DNA from: Flammeovirgaceae bacterium
GTDB lineage: Bacteria; Bacteroidota; Bacteroidia; Cytophagales; Cyclobacteriaceae
Assembly: GCA_015180985.1 (NCBI GenBank)
Contig: CP054185.1
Coordinates: 2,293,225-2,357,224 of the forward strand
Direction: 5' to 3'
DNA: 64,000 nucleotides
Shown here: one piece after another, positions 16,888-25,394 of the stretch
Layout: each line of letters opens with the position of its first letter
Numbering within the stretch: the stretch's first letter is position 1
Notes under the pieces: model-generated
Told to the model about the DNA's origin: nothing
The model's database searches: none
Seen by the model: the letters and a program-made list of their open reading frames with translations, nothing else
Made by a program: the position numbers and the translations under genes

Positions 16888-16938
16888 TTACTTCTTCTTC
16901 TTGGCAGCTTTCTTTGCCTTTTTCGCTTTCTTTGCCAT
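16888..16938 (-). CDS. 16-residue lysine/alanine-rich peptide
   Basis: An ATG frame of 17 codons encodes MAKKAKKAKKAAKKKK followed by TAA: eleven Lys, four Ala and one Met. It lies in a 380-bp gap between the 105-aa protein and murB. It is flanked by a terminator downstream and a candidate promoter upstream on the same strand (TTG at 17000-16998, 18 nt, TAACTTTT at 16979-16972). The composition resembles histone H1-like tails or nucleic acid-binding extensions. Such a short frame would be skipped by gene finders. The alternative is an RNA whose sequence happens to be A/G-rich. Confidence 0.5.
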   Translation of the reverse strand: MAKKAKKAKKAAKKKK

Positions 16939-16971
16939 AGCGTTTTTGTTTTTTTAGGTTAAAAAGATGTG

Positions 16972-17000
16972 AAAAGTTATAACAAAAAATTAATTCGCAA
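16972..17000 (-). promoter_or_regulatory. candidate Bacteroidota promoter for the lysine-rich minigene
   Basis: Minus strand reading: TTG, an 18-nt spacer, then TAACTTTT, seven of eight positions agreeing with the TAnnTTTG -7 element allowing the last base. The expected transcript start is about 25 nt before the minigene ATG. The region is very AT-rich, so chance matches are easy. Confidence 0.35.
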
Positions 17001-17077
17001 AAATTTTTAAAGAAAAATTTTCAGTTGATAAAAATTTTGCAGGTAAAAGTTATCCACATTCGCATCGATAACTTCAA

Positions 17078-18100
17078 TCAAATGATGTTCACCTCTGCCT
17101 GAAGTTCGATTCCAAATTTTGCTTTTACGGATGATTGAATTTCACTGGCAAGCTGTAGAACTTCTGCTCCTTTTGCACCGCCAAAGTTTACCAGTACCAG
17201 CGCTTGTTGTGCATGAACACCAACGTTTCCCTGTCGTTTACCTTTCCATCCGCATTGTTCAATGAGCCAGGCTGCAGGTATTTTAACTCTCTGATTTTCA
17301 GTTTTATACCCCGGTACGTTTGGATAACTTTTTTTAAGTTCAACGTAGGTTGATTCGTGCACTTCAGGATTCTTGAAAAAGCTTCCGGCATTACCGAGTT
17401 GCTTCGGATCAGGAAGTTTGGATGAACGTATACTTATCACAGCATCACTTACCGAACGAATGGTTGGGTGTGTAATCTGAAGTTGTTTAAGTGTGTCTTG
17501 TAGGGCACCGTAGTCGGTGCGCAGCACATGGTTTTTCTTTGTCAACCTTAAAGTAATGCTTGAAATAAAAAATTTTCCTTTCAGCTCCTGTTTAAAGATA
17601 CTATCGCGATAACCGAACCGGCATTCCTGCTTGGTGAAGGAACGGTGTTGGCCTGTTTCAACCTCAATCCCATCTACCCGATCCAGTACATCTTTCAGTT
17701 CAACACCATATGCACCGATATTCTGGATGGGCGCTGCACCTACTGTACCCGGTATCAGCGACAGGTTTTCAATACCGCCAAAGTTGTTATCCACACAAAA
17801 CATTACCAGGTTATGCCAGTTTTCGCCTGCTGCCGCAGTAATCAACACATGGTTTTCGGTTTCATGCTCTGTGCGTATGCCTTGCAGGGCAACATGAATT
17901 ACCAGTCCGCTAAATGGTTTTGTAAATAATAGGTTGCTTCCACCGCCAAGCAGTAACACAGGGTTATTCTGGTAAACCGGTTGAATCAGCAGTTGCCTGA
18001 GGTCATCTTCAGCAGTCAGGATAACAAAATACCGGGCCGGTTCGCTAATGCCAAATGTGTTGTATGGCTGTAAATCAACTTCTTCCCGGATTTGGATCAT
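17078..18100 (-). CDS. murB: UDP-N-acetylmuramate dehydrogenase
   Basis: 340 aa, matching the E. coli-type (type I) MurB length. FAD-binding motifs: NTFGI near 14, LLLGGGSNLLF at 48-58, and IPGTVGAAPIQNIGAYGVE around 115-133. The catalytic serine loop appears as LGNAGSFFKNP near 236-246, and the C-terminal QCGWKG and VGVHAQQALVLVN are present. It reduces enolpyruvyl-UDP-GlcNAc to UDP-MurNAc in peptidoglycan synthesis in the cytoplasm. Single gene. Confidence 0.97.
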   Translation of the reverse strand: MIQIREEVDLQPYNTFGISEPARYFVILTAEDDLRQLLIQPVYQNNPVLLLGGGSNLLFTKPFSGLVIHVALQGIRTEHETENHVLITAAAGENWHNLVMFCVDNNFGGIENLSLIPGTVGAAPIQNIGAYGVELKDVLDRVDGIEVETGQHRSFTKQECRFGYRDSIFKQELKGKFFISSITLRLTKKNHVLRTDYGALQDTLKQLQITHPTIRSVSDAVISIRSSKLPDPKQLGNAGSFFKNPEVHESTYVELKKSYPNVPGYKTENQRVKIPAAWLIEQCGWKGKRQGNVGVHAQQALVLVNFGGAKGAEVLQLASEIQSSVKAKFGIELQAEVNII

Positions 18101-18145
18101 GCAGCAGGGTTCTCTGCAAAAATGTAAAATATTTTGCTTAACCTG

Positions 18146-19339
18146 TTATAACCGGATGTCGCTTTGCGGAATCTTAACCAGGCAAAAGCGGCCGAATCTT
18201 CCGCCAACGAAGGTGGTGGCACAGATAATCAGATCGCCTTCGGTGGTCTGTTTAATGGCGGCTACTTCCAGCGGGTTGGAATACCCGACATACCGGCTCC
18301 CCAGGAAAGTTCCGCTCATCTCATCATAAAAATAAAGACCCACCTGGTTTGATTTGGTATTGGCCGCAAAAACCAGAACATTTTGACTGTTATGGGTGGC
18401 CCGGATAACCTTTACTGTGGCATTCGGGGTAAGTTCAGGCAATGTAAATCCGCCCAGATCGGTGCTTGACGATGTACCGGATGTGTTCAGACTAACTTTG
18501 GGCAGCAGAAAATTGTCGCCAAAATTAAAACGCGCGGCCGCAAACGTATTGCCCGAAACGGGTACGGCTGCGCTAAAGCCTCCGTCATCCTGCTGGCCCT
18601 GCACAACACCGTTGGGTACATCCTGGCTGATGTTGGTGAATACCAGCGAAAAGGTGTAGTTGTAAAAGCCGTTGAAGAAATACAAACTACCCGCTTTGCC
18701 GGTTTGAAACGGAAATTGGCGGCCCGTACGCAAATAATGGTTGATGATGGGCTCTTCAACCCCTTCGCCTGCGCCTATTGTATAGCCTTTGGATGAGCTT
18801 ACCGTGCCGGTTGAGGTGATGATGGAAATGACACTCTCCAGGTTAACCGGGTTATAACTCAGGGCAATAATGTTGGTACCATCCAGCGAAGCGGCTGCCG
18901 GGTAGGTGAGTATTGTACTAACCGGAGTGGCAGTAAAATTTTCACCGTTGCCATCTACCCGGGCTACATGGGTTTGAAGCGTAAGCGGATCCATGCACAG
19001 GAAGTAGTAATCCGCTCCGATTTTCATCAGGTCGCCTACCGGGTTTACAAAGCTTTCGTCAATTTCCTCATCACCAACAAAGTTTCCGAACTTATCGGCT
19101 TTAAGCAGGTAAATGCCGGTAAAGGTTGTGGTTGCAAGCCTTCGCCCGCCAAGTATAAGGTAACCACCATCGGAGGTTTGCTGTATATCAATCGGAAAGT
19201 ACGAGGCGCTGAACTGGTAGTTATCGTAAATTTTGGTAAAGGCTTTTTCATCAAACGATGGGTTGGTTTCTTCCAGGCAAGCCTGCAGCAGCATCATCGA
19301 AATAAAAAGGAATGTCTTTATCCGTATCATGTAAATCAT
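18146..19339 (-). CDS. lipoprotein with beta-propeller-like repeats, function unknown
   Basis: 397 aa. Signal peptide with lipobox LLQAC (Cys21) predicts an outer-membrane or periplasmic lipoprotein. The body has repeats such as IQQTSDGGYLILGGRR and IKQTTEGDLIICATT, which resemble blades seen in secreted propeller proteins of Bacteroidota. No catalytic motif. The ATG at 19339 overlaps the stop of the PorT-like gene (ATGA), making it the last gene of the DUF1800-DUF1501-PorT-lipoprotein operon; a start nine nt later is also possible. Confidence 0.78.
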   Translation of the reverse strand: MIYMIRIKTFLFISMMLLQACLEETNPSFDEKAFTKIYDNYQFSASYFPIDIQQTSDGGYLILGGRRLATTTFTGIYLLKADKFGNFVGDEEIDESFVNPVGDLMKIGADYYFLCMDPLTLQTHVARVDGNGENFTATPVSTILTYPAAASLDGTNIIALSYNPVNLESVISIITSTGTVSSSKGYTIGAGEGVEEPIINHYLRTGRQFPFQTGKAGSLYFFNGFYNYTFSLVFTNISQDVPNGVVQGQQDDGGFSAAVPVSGNTFAAARFNFGDNFLLPKVSLNTSGTSSSTDLGGFTLPELTPNATVKVIRATHNSQNVLVFAANTKSNQVGLYFYDEMSGTFLGSRYVGYSNPLEVAAIKQTTEGDLIICATTFVGGRFGRFCLVKIPQSDIRL

Positions 19340-20214
19340 CTCAGGTTAATGGAACTGTAGCCTTTAGTAAGAAACCGCAACGGAAACAAGGTGCCGAGGG
19401 TAACAATAAATGAATTGATTTTAATGTCATCCATCGCATCGCCAACACCGGCAAGCTGGGCGTTGCCGTACCGGTTCTCGGTTGAATTGGCCAGGCTCAT
19501 CCCTTTGCGGTATTGCAGGTCGAGGTTAACCCGGATGTTGCCAACATGGTAGTTAACGCCTGCGCCACCAACCAGCGCCCATTGGTAATCGGCAAAAAGT
19601 TGGTTTGCGCCAACAATAATGGGTTCGTTTGTAAATTCGTTTTGCCCGCCCGAGGCATAATCAATGCCCGAAATAGTAACCGATTTGGTGGCATCAATCA
19701 GCACGGTGTAAACAGCGCCTACTTGCACATAGGGCCGCAGGCGTGTGCTTGTAATATCATACCGGAACAGCAGCGGGAAGTCGGCATAGTCGATTTGCTG
19801 TTTCTGATCATAGGTGAGTTCAAGCCGGTTTTCCGGAACTCCTGCATCTTCCCACAGGTACTGGGTACTGTACGAAAAAATAGCGTTGCGGTAAGCCGGC
19901 TGAAAACTTACTGAGAAACCCTTGTAGTAAAAACTTACTTCAAGACCGGCCGCAACGCCCGGATGGCCGAAATTATCGTATACTTTGGCCGAAGGGGTGT
20001 AGTTTACCGGGCTTAAGGCCGAGTAGGCTGTTACAACATCAGCACCGGAAAAATTAATACCGGCTTTAAAACCAAGCCACCATTGCTTTTCGAGAAATTT
20101 AGCATCTTGCGAGTTGCCGGCATTGTATGAGCCGGGGGCCTTTCTGCGTTGCTGGGCATGCAATAAGTGTGTTGCAATTAGCAGACAGGGTATAAGCAGA
20201 TAGAGTTTATTCAT
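19336..20214 (-). CDS. PorT-like outer-membrane beta-barrel protein
   Basis: 292 aa with a signal peptide (LYLLIPCLLIATHLLHAQ). The mature part reads as an 8-10 strand barrel: WWLGFKAGINFSGADV, GVAAGLEVSFYYKGFSVSFQPAY, YADFPLLFRYDITSTRLRPYVQ and ALVGGAGVNYHVGNIRVNLDLQYRK in pieces. The FPLLFRY-type strand is a PorT/outer membrane beta-barrel family hallmark. It sits 3 nt after the DUF1501 gene and is coupled to the lipoprotein gene, so the group probably works at the cell surface. Confidence 0.82.
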   Translation of the reverse strand: MNKLYLLIPCLLIATHLLHAQQRRKAPGSYNAGNSQDAKFLEKQWWLGFKAGINFSGADVVTAYSALSPVNYTPSAKVYDNFGHPGVAAGLEVSFYYKGFSVSFQPAYRNAIFSYSTQYLWEDAGVPENRLELTYDQKQQIDYADFPLLFRYDITSTRLRPYVQVGAVYTVLIDATKSVTISGIDYASGGQNEFTNEPIIVGANQLFADYQWALVGGAGVNYHVGNIRVNLDLQYRKGMSLANSTENRYGNAQLAGVGDAMDDIKINSFIVTLGTLFPLRFLTKGYSSINLR

Positions 20215-20217
20215 GTG

Positions 20218-21927
20218 CTAACGAATTATAACCAGTTTTTTTGAGGCTTCGAAGGAGGCTGTCTTCATCCTGAAAATATACATTCCGGGCGAAAGGTACG
20301 ATACATCGTGGGGAACACGGTGTTCGCCCGGCTCGTACACCTGGTTGGTTATCTGGTTAATGCGATTGCCGCGCTGGTCAAACAAATCAATAGCTACAGT
20401 ACCTGTTGCATTAATTTTGAATGAAAATGTAGTTGAAGTGCGGGCCGGATTGGGGTAACATTCGTTTAAGGCAAAGCGTGTGGCAATAAAGTTCTCTGTT
20501 CCGGTAACTACATCAAGTGCCAGTACAAGCGGTTGGAAAAACGTGCCGGGTTCATCGGGGTTTTCGCCATCAATAAAGTTACCGAAAAAGATGTCGTTGG
20601 TGATTTTGGTTTTATCCACCAGCATCCAGTCTTTAAGCAGGTTGGCATATACCTGCCGGTAGTCGTATTGCATTTCTACATTGTCTTTGGTCATGTCGGG
20701 AACTACTCCGTTTACTCCGGGCTTTACATGCTTGCCAAAAATCAGGATAGGCCCCCCGGTTCCGTGATCGGTACCGTAACTTCCGTTGGAGTGCACGCGC
20801 CTGCCGAACTCAGAGGTGGTAACGGTAAGCACACGCTCTTCCAGGCCACGGGCTTTCAGGTCGTCCTGGAAGGCTTTCATTGCTGTGGCGATATGATACA
20901 TCAATGCAGCATGTGCGCCCATGGTGGGGTCGTAACTTTCCACTTGCTCTGCATGGGTATCAAACCCGCCTATCTTCACCATAAACACCTTGGTTTTACA
21001 GCCTCCGGCCAGCAGGCGGGCCACCAGTTTTAGTTGTGCGCTGAGCGGGTTGCGCTTGCTGCCACGCGGTGCATTGAAGGGATAGATTTCCGGATAGGTA
21101 ACCGTTGTGCTTCCTCCGGCCAGGTACACCTGGTACAGGCGCTGGGCGTAGTCATCGGTTTTTTTCTCCAGACCGAGTATCCAGTTCATCTCGTGCCAAT
21201 AAGGCGAGTTCTGGACGGAAAGCGGTGGTCTGCCTCGCGGATCAATATCAATGTCCTGAAAACCCTCCAAATCTTCTACCAGTTGGGCAAAGCCTGCCGG
21301 ATCGCTTAAGGATATGGAGGTTGGAATGTTTCCCTGCTGATGAAAGATAAGCGACACATCGTTACCCATTTCAATGCCCAGCGGGTCGGGCATATCGGGG
21401 TTTGGAAAATCTTCGGGGTAGCTTCCTAAGTCGGCATACTCCTGCTGCAGGTAGCGGCCCACCCATCCGGATGGATAGTAGTCATCAAACCCACCCCCCA
21501 TAAACCAGATATCCCGACCGCGGAAGTGCGAACCATTATTGTTCTTGTATGAAACCCCCTGCACAAAGGCCATTCGACCGTTGTCGTACATGCCTTTAAT
21601 TGCTTGCATGTCAGGATGCAGACCGACCTGCTGATTAGCAGGCAGTGTGCTGTCGAGCAGGATGGCTTTGCGCAAACTGTTTTGTTTGGGTATGGCAATG
21701 TTGGCCCTGCGGCTGTAGTACAAGTCGTATTGGTCAATAGGTATTAAGGTATTCAGGCCGTCATTCCCTCCGTGCAGTTGCAAAATAATCAGCACCCGGT
21801 CGTTATCGCTTTGCTGGGCCAGCATCGAAAGCGGATTCCAGGCCATGGCTTTCATGGGTATGCCGCTGATGGTGAAGGGCAGGCCTGCGGCTACCGGAAT
21901 TTTCTTTAAAAAATCTCTGCGTCTCAT
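20218..21927 (-). CDS. DUF1501 protein with Tat signal and T9SS type A sorting domain
   Basis: 569 aa. The N-terminus RRRDFLKKIPVAAGLPF is a twin-arginine export signal. The DUF1501 body, related to the alkaline phosphatase/sulfatase fold, holds VLIILQLHGGNDGLNT, FVQGVSYKNNNGSHF, KIGGFDTHAEQ and TVTTSEFGRRVHSNGSYGTDHGTGGP in parts, with His and Asp residues fit for metal binding. The last ~85 residues (NECYPNPARTSTTFSF to SFEASKKLVIIR) are a Por-secretion type A tail, so the product is exported by Tat and then T9SS. It follows the DUF1800 gene by 3 nt, a pairing seen widely; the substrate is unknown. Confidence 0.93.
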   Translation of the reverse strand: MRRRDFLKKIPVAAGLPFTISGIPMKAMAWNPLSMLAQQSDNDRVLIILQLHGGNDGLNTLIPIDQYDLYYSRRANIAIPKQNSLRKAILLDSTLPANQQVGLHPDMQAIKGMYDNGRMAFVQGVSYKNNNGSHFRGRDIWFMGGGFDDYYPSGWVGRYLQQEYADLGSYPEDFPNPDMPDPLGIEMGNDVSLIFHQQGNIPTSISLSDPAGFAQLVEDLEGFQDIDIDPRGRPPLSVQNSPYWHEMNWILGLEKKTDDYAQRLYQVYLAGGSTTVTYPEIYPFNAPRGSKRNPLSAQLKLVARLLAGGCKTKVFMVKIGGFDTHAEQVESYDPTMGAHAALMYHIATAMKAFQDDLKARGLEERVLTVTTSEFGRRVHSNGSYGTDHGTGGPILIFGKHVKPGVNGVVPDMTKDNVEMQYDYRQVYANLLKDWMLVDKTKITNDIFFGNFIDGENPDEPGTFFQPLVLALDVVTGTENFIATRFALNECYPNPARTSTTFSFKINATGTVAIDLFDQRGNRINQITNQVYEPGEHRVPHDVSYLSPGMYIFRMKTASFEASKKLVIIR

Positions 21928-21930
21928 AGG

Positions 21931-23706
21931 CTACTGGAGTTGGTATTCGGGCGATTGCAACATGGCGTTGAATAAGTTTTCGAGTTGACTGGTCATGGTG
22001 CCGATGCCAACCTCATTGGTCCACCGGTTTGTCCAGGCTGCTTCCGGATCGGGATCGATATCCGACAGGAAGGTTACCAGAAAATAATTCAGTCGTTCAG
22101 CCGTAATGGTGGCTGTGTCATCGTTGGTTGCGTCAAATGTCAGGTTATCGGTTACAGGCAACAGGTATTTGGCCAGTTCTATAACCAGGTTGCGGGCATT
22201 AGCTGCCAGGGCATTGTTAATGTTGTTGCGCACAAACGAATACACATTCACTTTAAGCATGCCGGGTTCGGTAGCGGTTATCAGGCTTCGGATGTAAGAA
22301 TAGCGATTAGCCAGGTAGTTTACGGTTATCCAACTTCGGTGGTAAATAGGAAATTGGTGATAGGCATCGTAACCGGCCACATCAAAAGGCTGGTAAAAAA
22401 TCATCCCCTGGTTGTCCATCCGGTTGTTAATCTCACCGGTGATTTCATAGAATCCCTGGGGATCAGTGGCCATGTCGGGGACAGCAATTTGGAAGAACCG
22501 CAATGAACCGGTAACCAAATCGAGTGGCGATTTGATAATGCCCCCGAACTTATCATCGGCCACACCGGCAGCGGCTTCGTAGAAGTGCTGGCTGCGCAAC
22601 AGGTTTTCAATTACCGGCTGCAACTTGTAGTTGTTGGCCCTGAACGTATCGGCCATTACCGAAATGATGTTGGTGTTGATGGTATCGGTAATTTCGTGGT
22701 ACACAAAGAAGCGATACACTTTTCGGCAAATGTGGCGTGCCGTTTCTTCCTGTGCATAGATCATTTCAATGAGTTGACTGATCTCATCCAGCGCACTCTC
22801 CAGAGTGGGTTGGGAGCCGTTCAGCAATAACGGATTAGGTTGAATGATATAGGGCTGACCGGTGTTGATGTCAATAAACCGATCAGAGAATTGTTTAATG
22901 CCGTTATCATGACTGGAGGCATTGGTTGCGGAACCGCGAACCCGGCCACGCGGTAAGAGGGTATCCGGATCAATAGTTGAAAATGAATTATCAAAATCAA
23001 ATCCGGAGAGGACGCGTGCAGCCTGCTGCACATCCTGTTCTTTAAAGTAAATGTAGTCGCCTGCTCCGGTAGGTGGGGGCAAACTGTTTTCGAGCCCCCT
23101 GCCGATGGAGTAAAGTTCCAGCAACTCACGGGCGTAGTTTTCGTTGGGGCTTCCGTTTACATTCAGGTTGCCATCGAGCAACCGAAGCATGGCATTATCT
23201 ACACTAATCTTTTTTGTTAGTTCTTTAAAATTCAGTTTATCAGCAGGAACTACCGGGCTTACCAGGGCATCCAAAGCATATAACCGGAACAGTTCGGTTT
23301 GATAATACAGGGCGCGGCTGCTGTTTATTTTTTCGGCAATGGCGGTGAAGTGTGTGTGAAGAAAGAACACCAGTTTTTCGCGGGCCGAGTAGGGCAGGGA
23401 GGAGGCAGCCGGAACATCCGCGCTCATCATTTGCCCGATGAACCACCGTTTGAACAACTCCAGGTATTCAAATTCCATCTTATTCGGGTCGGTAACACCG
23501 GTAATCACCCAGGCTTCATTCGTATCGGGGTCAACCGGTGGTGGTGTAGCCGGCAGGGGTTGGCGATAGAGTTGCTGTATGGCCTGCCCCGGGTTTAACG
23601 CGGCAAATGCATCAACCTGCGCTTTGGTGGCGCCAAAGGTTGCTCTTCTGAGTAAATGGGCGGCCCGCTTGGTGCCCAGCGTTCCAAAAAATTCCGGTAG
23701 CGGCAT
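21931..23706 (-). CDS. DUF1800 family protein
   Basis: 591 aa. Family landmarks are AAHLLRRATFGATKAQVDAF near the N-terminus, REKLVFFLHTHFTA, NYARELLELYSIG and VQQAARVLSGF, plus a C-terminal WITVNYLANRYSY region. No signal peptide is evident at this start, unlike its DUF1501 partner, so it may stay in the cytoplasm or be carried along. First gene of the four-gene operon. DUF1800-DUF1501 pairs are common in Bacteroidota, Planctomycetes and Proteobacteria, but their joint job is not established. Confidence 0.93.
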   Translation of the reverse strand: MPLPEFFGTLGTKRAAHLLRRATFGATKAQVDAFAALNPGQAIQQLYRQPLPATPPPVDPDTNEAWVITGVTDPNKMEFEYLELFKRWFIGQMMSADVPAASSLPYSAREKLVFFLHTHFTAIAEKINSSRALYYQTELFRLYALDALVSPVVPADKLNFKELTKKISVDNAMLRLLDGNLNVNGSPNENYARELLELYSIGRGLENSLPPPTGAGDYIYFKEQDVQQAARVLSGFDFDNSFSTIDPDTLLPRGRVRGSATNASSHDNGIKQFSDRFIDINTGQPYIIQPNPLLLNGSQPTLESALDEISQLIEMIYAQEETARHICRKVYRFFVYHEITDTINTNIISVMADTFRANNYKLQPVIENLLRSQHFYEAAAGVADDKFGGIIKSPLDLVTGSLRFFQIAVPDMATDPQGFYEITGEINNRMDNQGMIFYQPFDVAGYDAYHQFPIYHRSWITVNYLANRYSYIRSLITATEPGMLKVNVYSFVRNNINNALAANARNLVIELAKYLLPVTDNLTFDATNDDTATITAERLNYFLVTFLSDIDPDPEAAWTNRWTNEVGIGTMTSQLENLFNAMLQSPEYQLQ

Positions 23707-23852
23707 ACTTATGTTCTATTCAATGGCATTTTATTCCGAAAAAATCCAAATCTTTTCCAATTTACAGATGAAGTGCATTTTTACCCGACTATTGTAGAAA
23801 ATATCCTTCAACCGCGTGTTACCGGTATTTTGTTTAATCTTTACGCTCAACA

Positions 23853-24704
23853 ATGAAACTCATTGAATGTCCGCGCGATGCCATGCAGGGCCTTGAGGGT
23901 TTTATACCCACGGCACAAAAGGTGAGGTACATCAATACATTACTGGAAGTGGGTTTTGATACGATTGATTTCGGCAGTTTCGTATCATCAAAGGCCATTC
24001 CGCAGATGCGCGATACTGCTGAGGTGCTGGCTCAGCTAAACTGGCAACAAAGCCGTTCAAAACTACTTGCCATCGTGGCCAATAAACGTGGTGCTGAAGA
24101 AGCCTCGCTGCACGAGGGCATCACGTATCTGGGTTTTCCGCTCTCCATCTCTGAAACCTTTCAGCAGCGCAATACCAATAAGTCCATAGCCGAAGCGCTG
24201 AACGCTGTGGCTGAAATACAGGAGTTGTGCGCACAGCGAAATAAGCAGCAGGTGGTATATATCAGCATGGGCTTTGGCAACCCGTATGGCGATCCTTACG
24301 ATGCCGGTGTTGTTGCCCAATTTGTCGATATACTTTACACCCTGGGAATTGGTATTGTATCGCTTGCCGATACCATTGGCGCGGCTAACCCTGAAAATAT
24401 TACACACTTGTTTGGTAACCTTACACGGACTTATCCAAATCTTGAGATAGGCGTTCACCTGCATTCCAATCCGGCTACAGCACACGAGAAGATTGAAGCT
24501 GCCTGGAAGGCCGGTTGCAGGCGGTTTGACGGGGCTATTAAAGGTTATGGCGGGTGCCCGATGGCGAACGATGAACTGGTGGGCAACCTTGCTACCGAAA
24601 CCATTATTGCTTTTCTCGACTCGGTTGGGGCCACACCCTATTTAAACCGAAAAGCCCTGGCCGAAGCCTTGCGTATTTCCTCTGAAATTTTCCCAAACCA
24701 TTGA
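23853..24704 (+). CDS. hydroxymethylglutaryl-CoA lyase
   Basis: 283 aa, a TIM barrel of the HMGL-like family. Seen: ECPRDAMQGLEGFIP at the N-terminus (Arg and Asp of the metal and catalytic site), FDTIDFGSFVSSKAIPQM, SLADTIGAANPENI, GVHLHSNPATAHEK with the metal-binding His pair, and the signature loop GYGGCPMA carrying the catalytic Cys. It splits HMG-CoA into acetyl-CoA and acetoacetate, the last step of leucine breakdown. Divergent from the DUF1800 operon. Typical bacterial length. Confidence 0.95.
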   Translation: MKLIECPRDAMQGLEGFIPTAQKVRYINTLLEVGFDTIDFGSFVSSKAIPQMRDTAEVLAQLNWQQSRSKLLAIVANKRGAEEASLHEGITYLGFPLSISETFQQRNTNKSIAEALNAVAEIQELCAQRNKQQVVYISMGFGNPYGDPYDAGVVAQFVDILYTLGIGIVSLADTIGAANPENITHLFGNLTRTYPNLEIGVHLHSNPATAHEKIEAAWKAGCRRFDGAIKGYGGCPMANDELVGNLATETIIAFLDSVGATPYLNRKALAEALRISSEIFPNH

Positions 24705-24773
24705 AAATATTACGTTTGGCTGCTTCCGTCTGAACAATGCTATAAGTTTGCATTGAGTAATAATAATGTGGCG

Positions 24774-25394
24774 ATGAAGAATGTGGTATTGGCAGTTTTA
24801 ATAGCAACAGGTACCCTTACCTGGGCTCAAACAGCAAAGGAATTCACCAACCGCGGCAGGGAACTGTATGAGAAGGGTGAATACGTTGAGTCGCTGCTTA
24901 ACCTGAACAAAGCCATTGAAATTGACCCAAACTACGCTGCCGCCTACTACCTGCGTGGTAACATTAAAGATAAATTTGATGATCGCCACGGGTCGATGAA
25001 AGACTACAATTTAGCGGTAGAGAAAAACCCCAAATTTGCCGAGGCCTTTTTTGCAAGGGGTAATGTTAAGATGAAGTTGCAGGACTACTACGGGGCCATT
25101 GATGACTACACGGCCGCCATAACGATTAACGAAAATTACATTGAGGCTTATTACAACCGCGGCAAAGCCAAGCAATTTTTACAGGCGTATCAGGATGCCA
25201 TTACCGATTGCACCAAGATTATCCAGATAAACCCCAAAAACAAAGACGCGTATTTTATGCGCGGTATTCTGCGCATTGAGTTTGGCGACATGAAAAACGG
25301 CTGCCTGGATTTAAGTAAAGCAGGCGAATTGGGCGACCTGAATGCCTACGAGTTGATTAAAGAAAAATGTAACCAGAAAAGCCCGCACGAATAG
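24774..25394 (+). CDS. exported tetratricopeptide repeat protein
   Basis: 206 aa from ATG 24774 (MKNVVLAVLIATGTLTWAQ), with a clean signal peptide; an in-frame TTG 21 nt upstream is less likely. Five TPR units follow, marked by Asn/Pro turns: NKAIEIDPNYAAAYYLRGN, NLAVEKNPKFAEAFFARGN, AAITINENYIEAYYNRGK and KIIQINPKNKDAYFMRG. A protein-protein interaction scaffold in the periplasm is likely. It ends directly against the convergent dprA gene. Confidence 0.88.
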   Translation: MKNVVLAVLIATGTLTWAQTAKEFTNRGRELYEKGEYVESLLNLNKAIEIDPNYAAAYYLRGNIKDKFDDRHGSMKDYNLAVEKNPKFAEAFFARGNVKMKLQDYYGAIDDYTAAITINENYIEAYYNRGKAKQFLQAYQDAITDCTKIIQINPKNKDAYFMRGILRIEFGDMKNGCLDLSKAGELGDLNAYELIKEKCNQKSPHE

